From the NCBI RefSeq assembly GCF_027744825.2, contig NC_071348.1, forward strand, positions 16,463,563 through 16,527,562: DNA of 64,000 nucleotides. Reading direction: 5' to 3'. Positions 57,001 to 64,000 of the stretch are shown one piece after another (the first letter of the stretch is position 1; each line of letters begins with the position of its first letter). This DNA comes from Synchiropus splendidus. Its lineage: Eukaryota; Chordata; Actinopteri; Syngnathiformes; Callionymidae. Below the pieces are notes generated by a model that searched no databases, was not told where the DNA came from, and was given only the letters and a program-made list of their open reading frames with translations. Made by a program: the position numbers and the translations under genes.

Positions 57001-60000
57001 CCAAGCAGAAAACGCGTTTTCAGCCTGAGATAAGGTTGATTCCAGAACGCCAAACATAAGAATGTTGATAACTTTGGAAAAACACTTCAGACAGGTTAGA
57101 TTTGATGTGCAACTACTAGAAATACCCTTTCTGCAATAGTGGCAGGTTAAAATTTCATGTTCTGAAGCTTCCCTCCAAAGTTATGGCACAATGCAGAAAA
57201 CACGTTTTCTGCGTGAGATAAGGTCGATTCCGGAACGCCAAACATCAAAATGTTGATAACTCAGGAAAAACTCTACAGACAGCTTAGATTTGATGTGCAA
57301 CTACTAGATATACCCTTTCTGCTGAAGTGGGAGGTGAAAATTTCATGTTCTAAAGCTTCCCTGCAAAGTTATGGCACAATGCAGAAAACGCGTTTTAAGC
57401 GTGAGATAAGGAGAGTTCCGGAACGCCAAACATAAAAATGTTGATAACTTTGGAACAACACATCAGACCGCTTAGATTTGATATGCAACTACTAGAAAGA
57501 CCCTTTCTGCTATAGTGGGAGATGAAAATTTCATGTTCTAAAGCTTCCCTGCAAAGTTATGGCACAATGCAGAAAACACGTTTTCGGCCTGAGATAAGGT
57601 CGATTCAGGTACACCAAACATAAAAATGTTGAAAACTTTGGAAAAACACTTCAAACAGCTCAGATTTGATGTGCAACTACGAGAAAGACCCTTTCTGCTA
57701 TAGTGGGAGGTGAAAATATCATGTTGTGAAGCTTCCCTGCAAAGTTATGGCACAATGCGTAAAACGCGTTTTCAGCCTGAGATGAGGTTGATTTCAGAAC
57801 ACCAAACATAAAAATGTTGAGAACTTTGGAAGAACACTTCAGACAGCTAAGATTTGATGAGCAACTACTAGAAAGACCCTTTCTGCTACAGTGGGAAATG
57901 AAAATTTCATGTTCTGAAGCTTCCCTGCAAAGTTATGCCACAATGCAGGAAACGCGTTTTCAGCCTGAGATATGGTCGATTCCGGAACGCCAAACATAAA
58001 AATGTTGATAACTTCGGAAAAACACTTCAGACAGCTTAGATTTGATGTGTAACTACTAGAAAGACCCTTTCTGCTATAGTTGGAGGTGAAAATTTCATAT
58101 TCTGCAGCTTTCCTGCAAAGTTATGGCACAATGCAGATAACGCGTTTTCAGCCTGTGATAAGGTGGGTTCCAGAACGCCAAACATAAGAATGTTGAGAAC
58201 TTTGGAAAAACACTTCAGACAGCTTAGATGTGATGTGCAACTACTTGAAAGATCCTTTCTGATATAGTGGGAGGTGAAAATTTCATGTTCTGAAGCTTCC
58301 CTGCAAAGTTATGGCACAATGCAGAAAACACGTTTTCAGCCTGAGATGAGGTGGGTTCCGGAACGCCAAACATAAAAATGTTGAAAACTTTGGAAAAACA
58401 CTTCAGACAGCTTAGATTTGACGAGCAACTACTAGAAAGACCATTTCTGCTATAGTGGGAGGTGAAAATTTCATGTTCTGAAGCTTCCCTGCAAAGTTAA
58501 GGCACAATGCAGAATACGCGTTTTCGGCCTGAGATAAGGTCGATTCAGGAACACCAAACATAAAAATCTTGAAAACTTTCGAAAAACACTTCAGACAGAT
58601 TAGATTTGATGTGCAACTACGAGAAAGACCCTTTCTGCTATAGTGGGAGGTGAAAATATCATGTTGTGAAGCTTCCCTGCAAAGTTATGGCACAATGCGT
58701 AAAACGCGTTTTCAGCCTGAGATGAGGTTGATTTCAGAACACCAAACATAAAAATGTTGAGAACTTTGGAAGAACACTTCAGACAGCTAAGATTTGATGA
58801 GCAACTACTAGAAAGACCCTTTCTGCTACAGTGGGAAATGAAAATTTCATGTTCTGAAGCTTCCCTGCAAAGTTATGCCACAATGCAGGAAACGCGTTTT
58901 CAGCCTGAGATATGGTCGATTCCGGAACGCCAAACATAAAAATGTTGATAACTTCGGAAAAACACTTCAGACAGCTTAGATTTGATGTGTAACTACTAGA
59001 AAGACCCTTTCTGCTATAGTTGGAGGTGAAAATTTCATATTCTGCAGCTTTCCTGCAAAGTTATGGCACAATGCAGATAACGCGTTTTCAGCCTGAGATA
59101 AGGTGGGTTCCAGAACGCCAAACATAAGAATGTTGAGAACTTTGGAAAAACACTTCAGACAGCTTAGATGTGATGTGCAACTACTTGAAAGATCCTTTCT
59201 GATATAGTGGGAGGTGAAAATTTCATGTTCTGAAGCTTCCCTGCAAAGTTAAGGCACAATGCAGAATACGCGTTTTCAGCCTGAGATATGGTCGATTGCG
59301 GAACGCCAAACATAAAAATCTTGAAAACTTTGGAAAAACACTTCAGACAGCTTAGATTTGATGTGCAACTACGAGAAAGACCGTTTCTGCTATCGTGGGA
59401 GGTGAAAATTTCATGTTCTGAAGCGTGCCTGCAAAGTTATGGCACAATGCAGAAAATGCGTTTTCAGCCTGAGATAAGGTGGGTTCCAGAACGGCAAACA
59501 TGAAAATGTTGATAACTTTGGAAAAACACTTCAGACAGCTTCGATTTGATGTGCAACTACAAGACAGACCCTTTCTGCGACAGTGGGAGGTTAAAATTTC
59601 TTATTCTGAAGTTTCCTGCAAAGTTATGGCACAATGCGGAAAAAAAGGTTTTCAGCCTGAAATAAAGTCGATTCCGGAACGCCAAACATAAAAATGTTGA
59701 TAACTTTGGAAAAACACTTCAGACAGCTTAGATTTCACGTGAAACTACTAGAAAGACCCTTTCTGCTATAGTGGGAGGTCAAAATTTCATGTTCTGAAGC
59801 TTCCCTGCAAAGTTATGCCACAATGCAGAAAACGCGTTTTCAGCCTGAGATAAGGTTGATTCCAGAACGCCAAACATAAGAATGTTGATAACTTTGGAAA
59901 AACACTTCAGACAGGTTAGATTTGATGTGCAACTACTAGAAATACCCTTTCTGCAATAGTGGCAGGTTAAAATTTCATGTTCTGAAGCTTCCCTCCAAAG

Positions 60001-62440
60001 TTATGGCACAATGCAGAAAACACGTTTTCTGCGTGAGATAAGGTCGATTCCGGAACGCCAAACATCAAAATGTTGATAACTCAGGAAAAACTCTACAGAC
60101 AGCTTAGATTTGATGTGCAACTACTAGATATACCCTTTCTGCTGAAGTGGGAGGTGAAAATTTCATGTTCTAAAGCTTCCCTGCAAAGTTATGGCACAAT
60201 GCAGAAAACGCGTTTTAAGCGTGAGATAAGGAGAGTTCCGGAACGCCAAACATAAAAATGTTGATAACTTTGGAACAACACATCAGACCGCTTAGATTTG
60301 ATATGCAACTACTAGAAAAACCCTTTCTGCTATAGTGGGAGGTGAAAATATCATATTCTGAAGCTTCCCTGCAAAGTTATGGCACAATGCGTAAAATGCA
60401 TTTTCAGCCTGAGATGAGGTTGATTTCAGAACGCCAAACATAAAAATGTTGATAACTCAGGAAAAACTCTACAGACAGCTTAGATTTGATGTGCAACTAC
60501 TAGAAAGACCCTTTCTGCTATAGTGGGAGATGAAAATTTCATGTTCTAAAGCTTCCCTGCAAAGTTATGGCACAATGCAGAAAACACGTTTTCGGCCTGA
60601 GATAAGGTCGATTCAGGTACACCAAACATAAAAATGTTGAAAACTTTGGAAAAACACTTCAAACAGCTCAGATTTGATGTGCAACTACGAGAAAGACCCT
60701 TTCTGCTATAGTGGGAGGTGAAAATATCATGTTGTGAAGCTTCCCTGCAAAGTTATGGCACAATGCGTAAAACGCGTTTTCAGCCTGAGATGAGGTTGAT
60801 TTCAGAACACCAAACATAAAAATGTTGAGAACTTTGGAAGAACACTTCAGACAGCTAAGATTTGATGAGCAACTACTAGAAAGACCCTTTCTGCTACAGT
60901 GGGAAATGAAAATTTCATGTTCTGAAGCTTCCCTGCAAAGTTATGGCACAATGCAGATAACGCGTTTTCAGCCTGTGATAAGGTGGGTTCCAGAACGCCA
61001 AACATAAGAATGTTGAGAACTTTGGAAAAACACTTCAGACAGCTTAGATGTGATGTGCAACTACTTGAAAGATCCTTTCTGATATAGTGGGAGGTGAAAA
61101 TTTCATGTTCTGAAGCTTCCCTGCAAAGTTATGGCACAATGCAGAAAACACGTTTTCAGCCTGAGATGAGGTGGGTTCCGGAACGCCAAACATAAAAATG
61201 TTGAAAACTTTGGAAAAACACTTCAGACAGCTTAGATTTGACGAGCAACTACTAGAAAGACCATTTCTGCTATAGTGGGAGGTGAAAATTTCATGTTCTG
61301 AAGCTTCCCTGCAAAGTTAAGGCACTATGCAGAATACGCGTTTTCGGCCTGAGATAAGGTCGATTCAGGAACACCAAACATAAAAATCTTGAAAACTTTC
61401 GAAAAACACTTCAGACAGATTAGATTTGATGTGCAACTACGAGAAAGACCCTTTCTGCTATAGTGGGAGGTGAAAATATCATGTTGTGAAGCTTCCCTGC
61501 AAAGTTATGGCACAATGCGTAAAACGCGTTTTCAGCCTGAGATGAGGTTGATTTCAGAACACCAAACATAAAAATGTTGAGAACTTTGGAAGAACACTTC
61601 AGACAGCTAAGATTTGATGAGCAACTACTAGAAAGACCCTTTCTGCTACAGTGGGAAATGAAAATTTCATGTTCTGAAGCTTCCCTGCAAAGTTATGCCA
61701 CAATGCAGGAAACGCGTTTTCAGCCTGAGATATGGTCGATTCCGGAACGCCAAACATAAAAATGTTGATAACTTCGGAAAAACACTTCAGACAGCTTAGA
61801 TTTGATGTGTAACTACTAGAAAGACCCTTTCTGCTATAGTTGGAGGTGAAAATTTCATATTCTGCAGCTTTCCTGCAAAGTTATGGCACAATGCAGATAA
61901 CGCGTTTTCAGCCTGAGATAAGGTGGGTTCCAGAACGCCAAACATAAGAATGTTGAGAACTTTGGAAAAACACTTCAGACAGCTTAGATGTGATGTGCAA
62001 CTACTTGAAAGATCCTTTCTGATATAGTGGGAGGTGAAAATTTCATGTTCTGAAGCTTCCCTGCAAAGTTAAGGCACAATGCAGAATACGCGTTTTCAGC
62101 CTGAGATATGGTCGATTCCGGAACGCCAAACATAAAAATCTTGAAAACTTTGGAAAAACACTTCAGACAGCTTAGATTTGATGTGCAACTACGAGAAAGA
62201 CCGTTTCTGCTATAGTGGGAGGTGAAAATTTCATGTTCTGAAGCGTGCCTGCAAAGTTATGGCACAATGCAGAAAATGCGTTTTCAGCCTGAGATAAGGT
62301 GGGTTCCAGAACGGCAAACATGAAAATGTTGATAACTTTGGAAAAACACTTCAGACAGCTTCGATTTGATGTGCAACTACAAGACAGACCCTTTCTGCGA
62401 CAGTGGGAGGTTAAAATTTCTTATTCTGAAGTTTCCTGCA
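57001..62440 (+). repeat. 2820-bp (15-monomer) duplication with one-monomer slips
   Basis: Sequence from 57001 recurs at 59821 and can be followed to about 59620 and 62440. Between about 60300 and 60920 the second copy is out of step by one monomer: it has one extra monomer near 60350-60500 and lacks one after about 60915, so the spacing changes from 2820 to 3008 and back to 2820. After 62440 the second copy switches to match 53805-54460. Confidence 0.88.
57650..59290 (+). repeat. Pentamer (940-bp) tandem duplication
   Basis: Rare variants such as CATGTTGTGAAGCTTCC, TTTGGAAGAACACTTCAG, GATTTGATGAGCAACTAC and GTGGGAAATGAAAATTTC recur at 940-base spacing, at about 57700 and 58640. The copies remain matched to about 58130 and 59070, where one base separates CCTGTGATAAGG from CCTGAGATAAGG. 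Confidence 0.88.
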
Positions 62441-64000
62441 AAGTTATGCCACAATGCAGGAAACGCGTTTTCAGCCTAAGATAAGGTCGATTCCGAAACG
62501 CCAAACATAAAAATGTTGATAACTTTGGAAAAACACTTCAGACAGCTTAGATTTGATGTGCAACTACTAGAAAGACCCTTTCTGTTATAGTGGGAGGTTA
62601 AAATTTCATGTTCTGAAGCATCCCTGCAAAGTTATGGCACAATGCGTAAAAGGCGTTTTCAGCCTGAGATGAGGTTGATTTCAGAACGCCAAACATAAAA
62701 ATGTTGAGAACATTGGAAAAACACTTCAGACAGCTTAGATTTGATGTGCAACTACTAGAAAGACCCATTCTGCTATAGTGGGAGGTGAAAATTTCATGTT
62801 CTGGAGCTTACCTTCAAAGTTTTGGCACAATGCAGAAAACGCGTTTTCAGCCTGAGATAAGGTGGGTTCCAGAACGTCAAACATAAAAATGTTGATAACT
62901 TTGGAAAAACACTTCAGACAGCTTAGATTTGATGTGCAACTACTAGAAAGACCCTTTCTGCTACAGTGGGAGGTGAAAATTTCATGTTCTGAAGCTTCCC
63001 TGCAAAGTTATGCCACAATGCAAGAAACGCGTTTTCAGCCTGAGATAAGGTCGATTCAGGAACGCCAAACATAAAAGTGTTGATAACTTTGGAAAAACAC
63101 TTCAGACAGCTTAGATTTCACGTGAAACTACTAGAAAGACCCTTTCTGCTATAGTGGGAGGTCAAAATTTCATGTTCTGAAGCTTCCCTGCAAAGTTATG
63201 CCACAATGCAGAAAACGCGTTTTCAGCCTGAGATAAGGTTGATTCCAGAACGCCAAACATAAGAATGTTGATAACTTTGGAAAAACACTTCAGACAGGTT
63301 AGATTTGATGTGCAACTACTAGAAATACCCTTTCTGCAATAGTGGCAGGTTAAAATTTCATGTTCTGAAGCTTCCCTCCAAAGTTATGGCACAATGCAGA
63401 AAACACGTTTTCTGCGTGAGATAAGGTCGATTCCGGAACGCCAAACATCAAAATGTTGATAACTCAGGAAAAACTCTACAGACAGCTTAGATTTGATGTG
63501 CAACTACTAGATATACCCTTTCTGCTGAAGTGGGAGGTGAAAATTTCATGTTCTAAAGCTTCCCTGCAAAGTTATGGCACAATGCAGAAAACGCGTTTTA
63601 AGCGTGAGATAAGGAGAGTTCCGGAACGCCAAACATAAAAATGTTGATAACTTTGGAACAACACATCAGACCGCTTAGATTTGATATGCAACTACTAGAA
63701 AAACCCTTTCTGCTATAGTGGGAGGTGAAAATATCATATTCTGAAGCTTCCCTGCAAAGTTATGGCACAATGCGTAAAATGCATTTTCAGCCTGAGATGA
63801 GGTTGATTTCAGAACGCCAAACATAAAAATGTTGATAACTCAGGAAAAACTCTACAGACAGCTTAGATTTGATGTGCAACTACTAGAAAGACCCTTTCTG
63901 CTATAGTGGGAGATGAAAATTTCATGTTCTAAAGCTTCCCTGCAAAGTTATGGCACAATGCAGAAAACACGTTTTCGGCCTGAGATAAGGTCGATTCAGG
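59730..64000 (+). repeat. Shared block at 3383-bp spacing
   Basis: The block 59730-60610 recurs at 63113-64000, where the window ends. Both begin with the rare AGATTTCACGTGAAACTACT variant. The spacing is 18 monomers minus one base. Confidence 0.9.

Larger units (their letters stand above)
27791..64000 (+). repeat. Main 188-bp satellite array, about 190 monomers, continues past the window
   Basis: Monomers follow head to tail in one orientation without interruption by other DNA. Landmarks of a monomer in order are CATAAAAATGTTGATAACTT, ACACTTCAGACAGCTTAGAT, TTGATGTGCAACTACTAG, AAAGACCCTTTCTGCTATAG, TGGGAGGTGAAAATTTCATG, TTCTGAAGCTTCCCTGCAAA, GTTATGGCACAATGCAG, AAAACGCGTTTTCAGCCTG and AGATAAGGTCGATTCCGGAA. 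Monomer spacing is 186-188 bases; exact duplications of 752, 940, 1128 and 2820 bases are all multiples of 188. Short open frames of about 61 residues recur in most monomers and are not genes. Left monomers differ from each other by scattered changes, and right monomers group into multimers. Confidence 0.97.

Noticed and set aside
27791..64000. Recurrent open frames of 60-110 residues on both strands of the satellite
   Set aside because: The monomer length (188) is not a multiple of three, so frames break at each monomer. Many monomers have stops, and the frames are simple by-products of repetition.
27791..64000. CRISPR-like regular repeats
   Set aside because: The repeated unit is the whole 188-base monomer without unique spacers, and the genome is clearly eukaryotic.
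27791..64000. Mammalian-type CENP-B box in the monomer
   Set aside because: Candidates beginning TTCG (for example TTTCGAAAAACACTTC and TTTCGGCCTGAGATAAGG) lack the required A and CGGG positions.
27791..64000. ACGCGT in each monomer as a cell-cycle promoter element
   Set aside because: A six-base match inside a longer palindrome is not evidence of a promoter; no start site or gene follows.
1..64000. tRNA, rRNA, snRNA genes or telomeric repeats
   Set aside because: No cloverleaf, rRNA landmark or TTAGGG array was seen on reading; a dedicated covariance search would be needed to exclude small decayed copies.

Overview
The window is eukaryotic repeat DNA, most likely from a teleost fish. The reasons are the co-occurrence of DIRS-type tyrosine-recombinase retrotransposons, a Ty3/Gypsy element and a piggyBac transposon with TTAA target duplication, all next to a very large 188-bp satellite array. 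The species cannot be named from the sequence, and an amphibian or another vertebrate is not excluded. I see no intact host gene, no rRNA or tRNA gene and no CRISPR array. Every coding trace I recognise is a decayed transposon gene.

Layout. (1) 1-1617: AT-rich flank without a gene. It contains an internal direct repeat, and its first 227 bases recur almost unchanged at 26962-27188. (2) 1618-5010: divergent satellite edge in which two old monomer types (here called A and B) are intermixed. (3) 5011-26745: a retrotransposon island. Most of it (7321-26745) is a large imperfect inverted repeat. The left arm is 7321-18334, the right arm is 20237-26745, and the spacer is about 1.9 kb. The arms carry DIRS reverse transcriptase, RNase H and tyrosine recombinase remnants, a four- to five-copy conserved block, a solo LTR-like segment and small satellite relics. 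The left arm is longer mainly because it holds the interior of a Gypsy element (10415-14420), itself split by a 1504-bp piggyBac copy (10815-12318). (4) 26746-27188: a second copy of flank sequence. (5) 27189-27790: a second, shorter satellite edge. (6) 27791-64000: a head-to-tail array of about 190 monomers of about 188 bp, all in one orientation. It passes from independently diverged monomers on the left to recent multimeric duplications on the right, with periods of 752, 940, 1128 and 2820 bp.

Relative order of events inferred from nesting: satellite and DIRS pieces were already interleaved when the inverted duplication formed, because both arms carry a satellite relic at the same junction. 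The piggyBac copy entered the Gypsy reverse transcriptase gene after the Gypsy insertion. The right-hand array is still being reshaped by unequal exchange or conversion, as shown by tandem blocks that look identical by eye. Together this looks like the edge of a large heterochromatic, possibly pericentromeric, satellite domain. That location is inference only.
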